Positions 1 to 10,572 of a DNA stretch of 64,000 nucleotides are shown here, in pieces (position 1 is the first letter of the stretch; every line of letters begins with the position of its first letter). The notes beneath the pieces are model-generated. The model was not told the origin of the DNA, did no database searches, and saw nothing but the letters and a program-made list of their open reading frames with translations. Origin of the DNA: Euclidia mi (taxonomy: Eukaryota; Arthropoda; Insecta; Lepidoptera; Erebidae); assembly GCA_944739405.2 (NCBI GenBank), contig OX123205.2, positions 41,188,475 to 41,252,474 on the forward strand, in the 5' to 3' direction. The position numbers were made by a program, and so were the translations under genes.

Positions 1-65
1 CCACCAGGAGATTTCTCTGCTCATAAGTTAACAAAAATGCTCTCCGACAAGAGCGAAACCAAAGC

Positions 66-347
66 TTACAGTAAACCGCAAACTATTCGCACATGGCTCA
101 CACGACCATACATCTTAAAACCCGTACGATATAGGGTGTAAATGTCCTGAGGGATATCAAAGTTGATGACGAAAGTATATACGCGGCTCATAAGGAACTG
201 GCGGTCGATCGAGTGAGTTATTCGGTAAATATATTTTTGCTCGAGGCCAGAATGTCTATTACTTTTGGTAAAGGAGTACGCTTTTGAATGTTTTGAAGAA
301 TTTTTGACTGTTTTGGTGTAAAGGCTTAAGTAGGCTTGCCATTGCAA
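66..347 (-). CDS. possible coding exon, unrecognised
   Basis: An open frame of about 93 codons with fairly ordinary amino-acid composition and no homopolymer or repeat character. I do not recognise the product. On the minus strand the frame runs into GTAAGC at 64-69, a good splice-donor sequence, so an exon ending near 70 is possible. No convincing acceptor, signal peptide or domain motif was found, and no neighbouring exon could be linked to it. It could equally be a chance ORF or a decayed transposon piece. Confidence 0.2.
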   Translation of the reverse strand: MQWQAYLSLYTKTVKNSSKHSKAYSFTKSNRHSGLEQKYIYRITHSIDRQFLMSRVYTFVINFDIPQDIYTLYRTGFKMYGRVSHVRIVCGLL

Positions 348-1203
348 GTTTGTTGCGTATTGTAGGTTAAGATACGAATTTGTGTGATCTTGTTATATCG
401 AGTCTGTGTGTACTTTGTGTCCTCGCTGGAGTCTGAAATGACGTGGATATGACTGTTATTATTTTAATTTATTGATTAATTTTTTATCTGAAATGACTAT
501 TTAATTTAAAACGGGGCATGGAGTTTTAGGAGCAATTACACTCAACCTAAGTACCCATCTAAAAAAAATTACAAACATATTTTGGAATGCCGTCCGAATC
601 GTTCTGAAAAATGGTAATAATATGTGTATTTTGAATGATTATTTGGGACTTGATTGAATACATGGCGTAGTGTTTTAAGTGATTGCTTTGCTGATTAACA
701 TAGAGTCAACTGTTAGCGTTGTTATCCACTTATTTGTGTGTTTGTAAATGGCACTTTAATATTGGACCTCATCGTTGAGGTCTTAAAAAAGTCGAAAACC
801 TAATACAAAACATTTTTTAATTCTAATTATTGACATCACACAAGGCAGGTACATTTTACTAAATACTATTGTAGCAAGGAAATGCAATTTAATTGAACAA
901 ATTTATCACCCACTTTCTTACCCACAGCCCCAGTTTCAAACACATAAATGCACCAAGTATACATCGTTTAATGTTTACGCAATTAAACTTGTAATGCACC
1001 TCACGTCTCTCCAGTAATAGGGGATGAAAACACAACACCCTTCAGTCGTAGTAATAGAAATATTGCGTAATTAATATTGTACATTAAGGGGTTGCCTGAT
1101 TGGTTGGTTTATTGTTGATAATTATTGTGTTTACACGAGGTTGTGTTGATGTGATTTGTCTTGTCCGTTGATGTTGTGATGATATTTTTGTTCGGTTTGT
1201 GTT
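348..1203. other. no gene recognised
   Basis: AT-rich sequence with short poly-A/T runs. I see no long frame, transposon motif or structural RNA here. Confidence 0.5.
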
Positions 1204-1266
1204 TTGTGTCAACACTTCCATAGGTGGACGTGTGACCGGAAGTGGCACTTACATCAAAGCGCTACC

Positions 1267-1548
1267 ATGCTCTGGAGGATACAAAGGCTGACGGTCCTGG
1301 TTCTTGTCTCAGGGCAAGAATCGTTTGACAACGCTGCCACCGGAGTTGACCACCACTCACACGAAAAAGAAAACAACACACATTTCTTCACTCTAATAAA
1401 ATCTAAACCTCAGTCGCTCATCAAACTGCCCTACATCGGTAACCAAACACATTCGTTCTTGAGCACCTACGGCACTTTTCATGCGGGTGACGTGCTCTCC
1501 GCGACAAATACACTGCGAGACATCAAAAATAGCGCATTGGATTTATGA
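1267..1548 (+). CDS. possible small ORF or exon, unrecognised
   Basis: An ATG-started frame of about 94 codons lies at the end of a longer open frame that begins near 1204. Local GC content is higher than on either side. The first residues (MLWRIQRLTVLVLVSG) are mildly hydrophobic and could pass for a weak signal peptide. A CTCAG at about 1309-1313 could act as a splice acceptor. No family motif is visible, and it has no partner exon in the window. A chance ORF is the main alternative. Confidence 0.15.
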   Translation: MLWRIQRLTVLVLVSGQESFDNAATGVDHHSHEKENNTHFFTLIKSKPQSLIKLPYIGNQTHSFLSTYGTFHAGDVLSATNTLRDIKNSALDL

Positions 1549-2137
1549 ACAAAGATATTACCATTCTGTCGCTTAAACTGACTATCGATGTTTAAGTTTT
1601 GGAACTTGCCATAGTAAAGTCTAATTTTGCCATAGTTTTGATGTTCTTAAGTACTCCCATGTGACCTAAATGGATAAATCAATTTGAATTTGTTCAGTTA
1701 TAGTAGGTACACCATAGATCTCCATAAAGTCATCCGCTAGGATTTCCACCATGACACAAAAAAAAGGCAGCCACAGCTTACTACTACACTAATATTAGAA
1801 AGATGTAATTTTGTGAGTGTGAACGTAAAGTTCTTACTATATTACGTTAACATTTTGAACAGTTTTCAATGAAGTTTTAAAATAAATAAATAGATTCAAA
1901 ATGGCATAGATCGCGATAGGCTATTACATTAAAATAATCAACACTCACGCAAGCAAAATCTCGGCAAAAGTGAAAATAAAATAATACATCTCTTAGCTCT
2001 AGCAAAATATTTTATTTTTCCTTTCCATCATACGCCACATAATATTTTATGTAAAATGCAACGCCTCTTTTTAGTCAAAATCATACGTAATGTCGGGGGA
2101 ACGCGGACGGGAATGTGCATTCAAGTTGTTGCTCACA
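1549..2137. other. no gene recognised
   Basis: AT-rich non-coding sequence. No repeat family or domain was recognised. Confidence 0.45.
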
Positions 2138-2245
2138 AATTGTAATATATATTTGAATAATGTGAACATGTCTCAAATATTTTTTATTTATATTTGCTTT
2201 TTAATTGTAATTTATATTTGAATTATGTGAACATGTCACATATAT
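2138..2245. repeat. two-copy AT-rich direct repeat
   Basis: A segment of about 44 bp beginning AATTGTAATATATATTTGAA at 2138 recurs at 2202, 64 bp downstream. Both copies continue with ATGTGAACATGTC. It is followed by a TATA/TGTA-rich simple-sequence tract to about 2370. No coding function is suggested. Confidence 0.6.
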
Positions 2246-2406
2246 GAACATGTACATATAATATGTATGTGTATGTAGGTATATATATGTATATATGCAT
2301 CATTACTGTGATTTAATTGTATGTAATATGTGTCCACAATGTCTATTAAATAAATAAATATATATATAGTCAAACAACCTTTTAGAATACACCTACTATT
2401 AATCTC

Positions 2407-2515
2407 TGCACCACTCTAAGGTAGACTGGCAGAAAATGCCTAAGGCATTAAGTCCACCTATATACGTTAAGTGTATAAAGCTAATAAATAAAAAATAAAT
2501 AAAATAAAAATATTT
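2407..2515 (+). mobile_element. 3'-end fragment of a LINE (family of the 36.2 kb LINE)
   Basis: This stretch ends in an (AATAAA)n-type tail and contains TAGACTGGCAGAAAATGCC and GGCATTAAGTCCACC. These match, with a few changes, the 3' UTR of the LINE lying on the minus strand from 36182 (GACTGGAAGAGAATGC, GCATTAAGTCCGCC). It is therefore read as a severely 5'-truncated copy of that LINE family. No coding part remains. Confidence 0.55.
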
Positions 2516-2889
2516 TTATTTTCCGTGATTTTCTTTGAAATGCTGCGATGGTAAACAGGAGTATTACATAACTGAGAGTGATTTTGCGATACAAACGCGG
2601 TGAGTGAAGCGGCTTGGGTGATGCTTTTTGTTATTTTCTTTTCTTTTTTAATAATATAATTTAGTATAATATTATATTTTATACATAAATATTTACAATA
2701 TTTGTTTTATTTCGTATAAGATTATATTATGCGGGTATAATACGGATAGTCACAACCGTACAATGAATACACGGAAACAGCTTGGTGTAGCATTACTGAC
2801 TAGCCCGGCTGATGCACGATGGATACGACACAGTCGGACTCCGGACTGGCCGCGGCACAGTGTAACGCGAATCATCCCGGTGTCTAGAA

Positions 2890-3305
2890 GATTTTGGCTA
2901 TAGGGAGTCAGTACCTGTGAATAAACTGACACTAGTCTAAACCACTGACTGGTTGGTCTCGCGGACGTTGGTCTCGCGGCATAATGGCATAAATGCGCGC
3001 GTGGGATTGGGAGGTCTCGGTTTCGATTCCTGGGTCGGGCAAAGTGTTATTGGGTTTTTCCGTTAAGAAATTCTTAGTAGCAGCACGAAGTCTGGTAATA
3101 TGCCCGGTACGGCAATAGGTTCGCCCCCTATTACATGGGACCTAAAAATTCATGGCGAAATGTGGGTGTAATATTATACCTTTGCTTACCCCTTCGGTGA
3201 TACAGACCTGAGTCTATAATAGTCTAAACCATGAAATATCGCAACCCATTGATCGCTCTGTGAAAAAGCTCATTTTGATTCAAAGCGGATCCCTGGTTAC
3301 AACTT
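2890..3305 (+). repeat. unclassified interspersed repeat split by a SINE
   Basis: The two outer parts (about 2890-2944 and 3221-3305) join to match 6500-6665: both contain ATAAACTGACACTAGTCTAA, then a GGAATATCGC-like stretch, a 'GTCGCTCTG' motif and AAGCGGATCCC. A third relative is seen at about 24494-24590. The copy is interrupted by the SINE at 2945-3220. The class is unknown; no ORF or terminal structure was identified. Confidence 0.5.
2945..3220 (+). mobile_element. tRNA-derived SINE, complete, with 11-bp TSD
   Basis: The 5' part carries pol III-type boxes: a TTGGTCTCGCGG region and a B box, GGTTTCGATTCC. The body includes GTAGCAGCACG and the motif CGGCAATAGGTTCGCC. The tail reads CTTACCCCTTCGGTGATACA then GAGTCTATAAT. 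The insertion is bounded by an 11-bp direct repeat, AGTCTAAACCA, at 2934-2944 and 3221-3231. Such SINEs encode no protein. The tail is shared with the LINE at 13.45-16.48 kb, the probable source of the enzymes that moved it. Confidence 0.8.
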
Positions 3306-3940
3306 GTCATAGATTGAAGGCTTGGGCTAAACTGCGCAAAATTAAGTCCACATTTTGTGACGAAGCTATAAAACTAATCAAAAGTCTTAGCGTCATCGAC
3401 ATGACCTCGAAATCACTCAACTTAGTGGTGTATAGCGCAAAGACACTATTGCGCTATCACATCTAGCTGTTTGTGATGATGTAGTGAATTAAGTGGTAAC
3501 TTCAAGTGCGCTGAGTGGCGTGGGTTCGATGCCCATACGAGACGAAACTTTCCGCTATCCATAAATTTTATTGTTGTTTCGGCTCTGGGTACCTAGTATG
3601 TGTCCGTTGATTGCATATTGGTAAAGTCACTGCTACTCAAGGACACATACATGTCTAGTGCCTATGTCTTTAAAAAAGTCCATCAACTTACCACATCTGA
3701 AAATTAATGTTTCAATTTGAATGTATTGTGTGGTTTAATCTAATATCTCACATATGAACTCGAAATACATACATATTTATCGGCAACAAACAATACCTAT
3801 TCTATTTTATTTTCACTATTCGTAATAGTTTTATTTAAATAAAAAAGCAATTATACGGCTCAAAAGGTTTGCTACAAGGTTACTACAGATTAAATAGACA
3901 TATTATAAACTGGTGGTCATATTATAAAAATATTATTATA
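3306..3940. other. no gene recognised
   Basis: Non-coding. A short open frame at 3260-3466 overlaps repeat sequence and has no recognisable domain. Around 3490-3545 there is a GTGGGTTCGATGCCC stretch that may be the B box of another old SINE. Confidence 0.4.
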
Positions 3941-3941
3941 T

Positions 3942-4120
3942 GCTGGTGCACCTGCCGATCACCGGACGAGGCTCTGGCAAACAAAATATCGAGATAAGCG
4001 GCAATAGGCTCGCCACCTATTACGTGGGATCAAACCACTGGCGAAAAGTGGGCATTTATTATGCCTCTGCCTACCCCTTCGGGGATTCAGGCGTGGGTCT
4101 ATGTATGTATGTATGTATTA
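3942..4120 (+). mobile_element. 5'-degraded SINE copy
   Basis: The 3' half is clear: GGCAATAGGCTCGCC, CTATTACGTGGGA, then CTCTGCCTACCCCTTCGGGG and GGCGTGGGTCTATGTATG, ending in (TATG)n. The tRNA-like 5' part is degraded. This is the same family as the SINE at 2945. The GTATG repeat at the end is the tail form also seen at the 3' terminus of the LINE at 13.45 kb. Confidence 0.7.
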
Positions 4121-4692
4121 TAAACTGAAATATATTGTTTTATTGGAGTAGAATCGTTTTAGACATAATATATTTGTATTTCTTTTAGCGGCTTACGGCG
4201 AAATTGTATATCGGTATGTAATAATGATAATGACCACTTTTATCGACATTATATACTGGAAAAGGTGAGACCGTTATGTTCAACAAAATTCTTAGAGAAT
4301 GTTATTATCTTCATCAGTAGCATTGTATATAAATATTGTCCCTCAACGAGGCACGGGCCTCATCTTTTCTAAAAATATTAGGCCGTATTCCACCGCTCTG
4401 GCCACGTGTTAGTTAGCAGAATTCTCATCTTTAGAAAATACCGATTTCTTTACGATGTTTTCCTTTACAACCTACTTAAAGCAGGCTGAGAATATATTAC
4501 TTATTTTTTTAAATTACTTGAAAATATTTTATCCAGTCTAGGCATACTTCTTTCAAAAGTTACTTGGCTACTGGTCTAAATATCAGTCTAATACCTTATT
4601 GTGAGGATACAAATAACTGTGTACTTTTTATGTCCTACCGAATATCACTTTTGATTGAGGTCACCGTGTTGATAACCGCTCTCTCGCTCTAA

Positions 4693-4902
4693 GGCCGCCC
4701 TCACATTGGGCGTCAGCGTCAATGCGGAGGCACCTCGGCGTAGTCTACGCGGCGGCGTCGACGTCGCGTAGACGTTGCGGTGCCGCCACGTCTACGTCGC
4801 GTCAGCCGAGCGTTCTTCAAAAGACAAAAGCGTGCTCAAAGAACGCTTAGCTGACGCGATGTAGACGCCGCGTGGACGCCGATGCCCAATGAGAGGGCGG
4901 CC
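4693..4902. mobile_element. MITE with GGCCGCCCTCACATTGGGCG ends
   Basis: A 210-bp GC-rich block in AT-rich surroundings has inverted ends, GGCCGCCCTCACATTGGGCG at the left and its near complement (CGATGCCCAATGAGAGGGCG then GCC) at the right. The interior is also partly self-complementary around GTCGACGTCGCG. A related shorter element is at 12685-12771 and a broken end is at about 59380-59437. This is a non-autonomous DNA transposon; the superfamily is not certain because the flanks (CTAA / TACC) give no clear duplication. Confidence 0.65.
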
Positions 4903-5075
4903 TACCTGCGACACTCTCTGACGAGACTCATTCACATTCACAACTACACTCAATGTTTTTAATGACAGCTTTGAGTACTGGCTTCTGTACTAGATGTGAC
5001 TAAGAGTTGTGCTCATGTTTTGCTAATGCCGTTGATACACTTGAGCATTCACTTAAACGCAACCGTATGTTGCGT

Positions 5076-5260
5076 TTTGTTTTGTGAGTGACAGTGCCGA
5101 AGGACCTATCGCCGATTCCTTCTCCCTTATCCCACACCACCCTTTTCCCAATCCAAAAGGGCGGCAACACACGTGTGACTCAGAGGAGTCAGAGGTGTTG
5201 CTTTTGTCTTCTGTAATCGCTTGCTATCAGGTGATCCATATGCTTCTTTATTTCAAGAAA
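5076..5260 (+). mobile_element. retroposon fragment, 'GTGACTCCTGTGGTGTTG' family
   Basis: This copy resembles four other places in the window: 23600-23800 and 24667-24870 on the minus strand, 38525-38648 on the plus strand, and partly 50560-50620. Shared landmarks are AGTGCCGAAGG-like sequence, a CCC/TTATCCC-rich stretch, GTGACTC..GTGGTGTTGC, and TCAGGTGATCC near the 3' end. The copy at 38.6 kb ends in poly(A), so the family is a retroposon, probably the 3' end of a LINE. No coding part is present. Confidence 0.55.
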
Positions 5261-5661
5261 ATATTAATAAACATGAACGTAGAAGTTTTGACGTTTTAAA
5301 CCATATGTGTCGGTTTTCTAAGAACTGAAATGACCAAAATTATTTTAGGTGTAACTGTATGCCATCTAAAATGTTCGTTATTCTTTAGCTTTTCTACCAA
5401 AGCTACAATATAAGATTGCCAACAACAATTTTATTACACAGATAACAAGGAAGCCACAATGTCTAACTTTAACTGGTCAAAGTAATAACTTGTGTCGTTT
5501 CCATTGCGGATAAACTTCGCAGTTTCGCACGCGACCCGTGAACAAAATCATCTTATTATAGACAAGCTCTCACTATAGGTATGCATGGGTACGTATAGTG
5601 AAGTCAAGACAAAATGATTGTTTATTCACTTAGGTAACAATATGACGTTTATGAATTTCTG

Positions 5662-5917
5662 ACTGCCTCCGTGGTCCAGTGGATAGCGTACTGCGACTGC
5701 TGATCGGAGGTCCCGGGTTTGATTTCCGGGTCGGGCAAAAGTGTTACTGGGTTTTTACGAATACTCCGTAGCAGCCCGGAGTCTGATTATGTCCCCGGTA
5801 ACGACAATAGGCTCGCCCCCTATTACGTGGCACCTAAAATTCATGGCGAAATGTGGGTGTTGCACCTACATATTACACCTCTGCCTACCTCTTCGGGGAT
5901 ACAGGCGTGAGTCTATA
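5662..5917 (+). mobile_element. tRNA-derived SINE, near complete
   Basis: The 5' end ACTGCCTCCGTGGTCCAGTG contains an A-box-like segment and is followed by CCCGGGTTTGATTTCCGGGT, a slightly mutated B box. The body has GTAGCAGCCCGGAGTCTG, CAATAGGCTCGCCCCCTATT and TTCATGGCGAAATGTGGG. The tail is CTCTGCCTACCTCTTCGGGG then ACAGGCGTGAGTCTATAAAT. It is the best-preserved plus-strand copy of the family and a useful reference for the others (d to k below are on either strand). Confidence 0.8.
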
Positions 5918-6429
5918 AATAAAAAATAAAAAAACATTCCTACAATGAGTTTGTTTTCTTTTGCTTATGGCAACTGCTAGGAGATTTTTTTTTTGGAGAA
6001 TGAAACAAATTCGCTTCCACAAGTTTGCCTGAGCAAAATTTGACAGCAAGCAAAATTTTGTTTTACTATTTCGTTCACTTATTTTGGATATACTATTCTA
6101 CTTTACAGAACAAATAAAGTACGAAGGTCGCAAGAGCATGTTAGTTCTTGTTTCTAAGAACAATTCTGAGTGAATGGAATGGAATATTTTTATTTCCATG
6201 AAAAACACGGCATGGAGTTATTATATAAGCATTTCATTGTTCAGATTGTTTCGCAAAAACGCGGTGAACAAATTGGTTGAATAACTATTTATTGAGCAAA
6301 CCAAAACAGTAGAAAATAAAATTATTAATTATAGAAATTGCATAAATTGTTGGTAAGAGGAATAGTAAATAATATTTTTAATTATAGATATCATATAGTT
6401 GTTAAGAAACTAATAATAGTTAATTATCG

Positions 6430-6665
6430 CTTGTCCCGTGCCTCGGAGAGCACGTAAGGCCGTCGGTCCCGGTTGTCATGAAGATCTTTGACAGTCGTTA
6501 CAGGGTGTCAGTACCTTCTAAATAAACTGACACTAGTCTAAACCATGGAATATCGCTATCCCCTCGGGTTGCTGAGGACAGACAGGCAGTCGCTCTGCGG
6601 AAAAGCTAATATTCAGCCAAATCCGGTTAGACTAGTAAGCGGATCCCAGATTGAAACTGGGATAA
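6430..6665 (+). repeat. unclassified interspersed repeat, uninterrupted copy
   Basis: This is the intact counterpart of the repeat split at 2890-3305. It includes GTGCCTCGGAGAGCACGTAA, a motif that recurs, altered, near 28960-29000 (complementary strand), then ATAAACTGACACTAGTCTAA and CGGATCCCA. No ORF is present and the class is unknown. Confidence 0.45.
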
Positions 6666-6748
6666 CGCTAAGAGAAAAATAAAACATATAGTTGCTAGGA
6701 AAAATGATTAAGTACTGCATGTATTGTTATCCGTTTCTTCTCATCGTG

Positions 6749-6960
6749 TTCAAATTCAAATTCAAATCATTTATTGCAAAACTAAGTGTACATGGTGATG
6801 GTATACAATGGTATGTGCTTAAGACTTAGCGCCTTTTTCAAGCATAGCAATATTGAGAGCTGACAAGCAATTATAAGATAAGTAAGTAGAATACATTGTT
6901 ATAATTGTTATATATGTACAGTTAATAGTTGTAGAGGTAGTCCGTAGTAGGTTCAATTAA
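6749..6960 (-). mobile_element. 3'-end fragment of a LINE
   Basis: Read on the minus strand, this ends in AATAAATGATTTGAATTTGA followed by more GAATTTGAA repeats, the same type of 3' terminus as the LINE at 60.3 kb (AATAAATGATTTTGAATTTG). It is read as a 5'-truncated copy of that or a sister family. No protein-coding remnant is visible. Confidence 0.45.
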
Positions 6961-7020
6961 TTGAAGATTATATAACATTATTGAAATAAGGAAACATAGA
7001 ATTAGTGTTCTTTGCCCTTA

Positions 7021-8030
7021 TACAGGGTGTAAAAAGACCCTTAACGGAAACTGAAACCCTATATTATACCAATTATTATTATGATTTTTTTCCTTTGGTA
7101 ACATTTCCGGGAAGTTGCTCGTTCAGGAGATATTGAGGCTCACTATACAATTTTTCTAAACAGGTATAAAATCGATAAAATTTCCCTGCCAATGTTTTTA
7201 TAGATGTCCTATGCAGCCATGTATAAGTAGGTATGTCGAACATTGCACGTGTGCACTTTTCAATCGATTTAAATTAAAACAAAAAGGTTTAAATATCTAA
7301 GATGTTAGAAATAAAGGGTCTTATGTGATGAAACTTTATATTTTTGGATGATTTTCGGAAAATAATAATATGTACTGCACTTGACATAAAAATTAATTAA
7401 AAATCCATTAAGGGTTTATTACCTTTCGATAATGGTACGATTAATTGTAGTCCACTTTTATATGGACGGAGGTCAAATCGTTGCAAATGACCTCAAATAT
7501 CTCCTAAAACCTCCTTCAAGGAATAGGTCGAATTACCAAACAGCCTATATATAAATATATAGCCTGTGATAACTAAGATGATTTAAGGATTCTATTGCTA
7601 CCTAGTCATCGAAATGTATACATACAGGCATTTAGAAGTAATGGTAAAATAAAGACACCCACATACCTGAGAATATAAATCCCTAAAATCATTACTCTCC
7701 ATTTTTCAAGGAAGTCGCATAAAAGTATCCCAATCTGAAAATCATTATCACATCATCTTCTGTATAATAACGGCAGACCGTGCCGAAAATAAAGCAAGTT
7801 GGAACGGACATTATAATTAGTGGTTGTTTTTATTTCAGGCTGATCAAAAGACGTCGCAGGTGGGAGATCAAAGCGGGGAACATTAATGCTAAGTAAGCGG
7901 TTTGGGAGATAAGCGGAAAGCGGGCAGGCTATTTATTTTAGAATTCAGTACTCCACAGTGCCAACGGGATCCGTAACGATATACGAATAGAATGTTGCGT
8001 CGTATACGAAGATAGCAATTTATTTTATAA
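7021..8030. other. no gene recognised
   Basis: AT-rich. A motif beginning TACAGGGTGTAAAAAGACCC at about 7022 looks like the edge of an old dispersed repeat. At about 8050-8160 there is a degraded relative of the small Helitron-like family found at 33479 and 58439 (TTACTGACTGACCGACAAGC ... AAGGGATTTCC). No genes were seen. Confidence 0.4.
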
Positions 8031-8408
8031 TCTTTCGGTGGTACATATCCCGAAATAAATTCTTACATTACTGACTGACCGACAAGCTACAGGCAAAACT
8101 ATGAGCTGAAATGTGGATGGACTATGAAGGGATTTCCAATAATGCCCACGGATTCGGGCAAAACGCATTCAATAAAAAAAAGACATGGACCCTGGGATCT
8201 ATCTGATCAAAATGCATTGTAGGTCTAGTCCCTTTATCATAAATGCTATTTTCATAAATTACCTGTCACTTGAATGTTATAGAAACTATATAAAAAAAAA
8301 AATTGTTATGTCGACGTCAATCTCTTTGTGTCAAATCAGACTATAATGGCATTAAGTGGAGCAGAATGCCAATTGTGACTCATTCAAAATTAAATCGCAT
8401 TTTGTTCA

Positions 8409-8557
8409 TCATCATATCAGCCAAACGACGTCCACTGCTGGACATAGGCCTCCCCCAAGGTTCTCCACACAGACCGGTCTTGAGCCGCCCGCATCCAACC
8501 GCCTCCCGCGATCTTGACGAGGTCGTCGGTCCACCTTGCGGGGGGCCTACCTCTGCT
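8409..8557 (-). mobile_element. 5'-truncated RTE-type LINE end with 12-bp TSD
   Basis: Read on the minus strand, this encodes the last residues of an RTE-type ORF (GGPTTSSRSREAVGCGRLK in one frame, with the real product frame giving a WTD..K..A..W-like end) and finishes with the CCAGCAGTGGACGTCGTTTG region and a (TGA)n tail. A 12-bp duplication, GCATTTTGTTCA, flanks it at 8397-8408 and 8558-8569. It is therefore a single clean target-primed insertion, truncated to about 150 bp. Same family as 10875-11061 and 11871-12265. Confidence 0.8.
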
Positions 8558-8753
8558 GCATTTTGTTCAAAATGCACTGTAATATACTATGAGGTTGATG
8601 TTAGAAAAAGAATAACAGACATCAGATATATTTTGCAACAACAAGTAAAGAAACATTCTTAGCACGCTAACGCTTCTCAATTAAAACCCACACCGCATCC
8701 CCATAGCTCAGGGTGCGAAATTTACGTGAATTTTCAGTTTGTATCGCGTAATA

Positions 8754-8988
8754 TTGTCCGTGTGGTGACGGATTAAGAATACGGAATGTCACCACCCCAT
8801 ATCATCCCGTGGGTGTCGTAAGAGCCGACAGAGGGAGAATATTATGCAGAGAACAGCACTTTAAGAGAAGGAAAACTTGATACAAACCCTATACCAACCC
8901 GTTTGGCCAGCGTGGTATAGTAGGCCAATTCCTCCTTTCAAAGAAGAGGCCTAGTCCAGCAGTGGACTGTTAAAGGCTGATGATGATG
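8754..8988 (+). mobile_element. non-autonomous retroposon with RTE-like (TGA)n tail, 11-bp TSD
   Basis: This 235-bp element is bounded by ATCGCGTAATA at 8743-8753 and 8989-8999. It starts TTGTCCGTGTGGTGACGG, contains ATGTCACCACCCCATATC and CCCGTGGGTGTCGTAAGAG, and ends CCTAGTCCAGCAGTGGACTG ... AGGCTGATGATGATG. The last ~40 bp resemble the 3' end of the RTE-type LINE at 11871-12265 (GTCCAGCAGTGGACG, GGCTGA, then (TGA)n). There is no ORF. It is best read as a SINE mobilised by that LINE. Confidence 0.7.
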
Positions 8989-9224
8989 ATCGCGTAATAA
9001 GGCTTTTAAGGGGCGTTTCTGAGTAATTGTTAGCTGCATCCGTCGGCAACTACGCAAGAACCAAGGAGCTTGTAGTGTAAGAGCACGATGGTTACTAAAC
9101 TTAAAGGGTAGTTCAGCTTCTTAGAAAAAGGGGGTTTAGTTCCAAAATTTTAGTTTGAGGGAATTGTGTTACTAGGAATAAATTCTGTGTTACGGGGCAC
9201 ATGATCACTATCACTACATAGTTT

Positions 9225-9385
9225 AAAACAAAGTCTGTTTTCTGTCTGTCTGTCCCTATGTATGCTTAAATCTTTAAAACTACGCAATGGATTTTGAAGC
9301 GGTTTTTTTAATAGAGAGTGATTCAAGAGGAAGGTTTATATGTATAATTTTGCACCCGTGTAAAGCCGGGGCGGCAAAGGAATAT
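9225..9385. repeat. unclassified dispersed repeat
   Basis: It has the pattern GTCTGTCTGTCC ... ACGCAATGGATTTTGAAGCG ... GATTCAAGAGGAAGG ... TAAAGCCGGGGCGG. I recognise this as a repeat style frequent in lepidopteran DNA (from general knowledge), possibly a Helitron-like fragment, but both termini are unclear here. Confidence 0.35.
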
Positions 9386-9965
9386 ACTAGGAATTAATCT
9401 TGAATCGTAAGAAAGTTTATAAAGATTACATCACGGACACAATGTACACCCAGGAGGCTTCGTGTTGAGATATTTAGGAGGCTACATAGTAAGATAGGCT
9501 ATTTTGACTACAATAGGCAACTCCTACGCGAGTAGAGGCATGAGGCAAGTCAAGTAAGTAAAAAAAAAGTACCCCAAAATACATACCCCGTCCAACACAT
9601 GAGCAGGACATACAAACTAGACGCGTTCCCCTATAATACTGTCTCACTAACACTATAAAACGTTCAGAGCGGCAGCTCTAAGCGTCCCTAACTCTGTGAT
9701 TGACGACGTGTCACAGCCAAGCGGTGGCACATAGATTAAAAAACAGACGCGGCGGTGTAGGTACTTTTGTCTAATGCTATGTTAAAGTGTTGAGGACTGA
9801 ATAAGATATGAATTGTAAGCATGATTTATGCTCGCTTTTTTTGTAAACAGGGAAATTGTTGTGCAATGATTTAAATAAAGAAGCGAAGGCGACGTATACA
9901 TGGTGTTTTGTTTTTGGAGACGTGTATTGTTGTTTATGTGTTACTTTTAAGTTTGATTTATGTTT

Positions 9966-10205
9966 GTTCTGGGCGGGGCATGTCTGCCGAATGAATCCCG
10001 AAAAGTGGACAAGTATTGCCAAAAGGTGGAAACCAGAGTGTCGTCGTCAAAGAGGCAGGCCGAGAAAAAGATGGCGCGATGATTTGGACAATTTTATTAA
10101 AGACTGGCAAGATATGGTAAAAGACAGGGACCAGTGGAAGAATGTGGGGGAGACCTTTGCCCAACATTGGGACAGCAATGGTTAAAAAAAAAATAAAAAA
10201 AAAAG
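9966..10205 (+). mobile_element. 5'-truncated LINE: C-terminal tail of an endonuclease-RT protein
   Basis: The frame 9966-10185 encodes a piece with FWAGHVCRMNPEKW, then RGRPRKRWRDDLDNF, then W..VGETFAQHWDS at the stop. These are the conserved last ~70 residues of an RTE-like insect LINE polyprotein, lying after the RT domain. The A-rich tail follows at once (10186-10203). The upstream part is missing, so the insertion is 5'-truncated and cannot encode an active protein. The copy at 17735-18125 has the same C-terminal signature but differs in detail, so it may belong to a sister family. Confidence 0.75.
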
Positions 10206-10572
10206 TAAACTGTTCAAGTAAGTGTGGTGTAAAGCAAAAAATGGGGTACGGTAGTTCCTTTTTCTTATATTAAAAAGGCAAGAAAATGAAATTATTTTTG
10301 AAAATTTCATTAAACTTTGACATAGAATAATTTATAACCATCATTATGTAAACTCTGACTTCTATGCTAGTTTAAACTGTGTTACTGGGGACAGGGTTAG
10401 GAATAAGTCCTATGTAGCATCAGACTAAAAAAACAATTCGTGGATCACACAAAATATTGTCTCTAGAAGGCGTCGAATCTACAACGGCGAGGCAACCGCT
10501 TCGACTACTACGCTATACGTGAATTAGTTGAAAGAATATTTTTCTTGAGTTCGTTATTTTTTATTTTTTTTA

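Noticed and set aside
8303..8662. 119-codon plus-strand ORF
   Set aside because: It crosses the antisense of an inserted LINE fragment with its TSD; it is a chance fusion.
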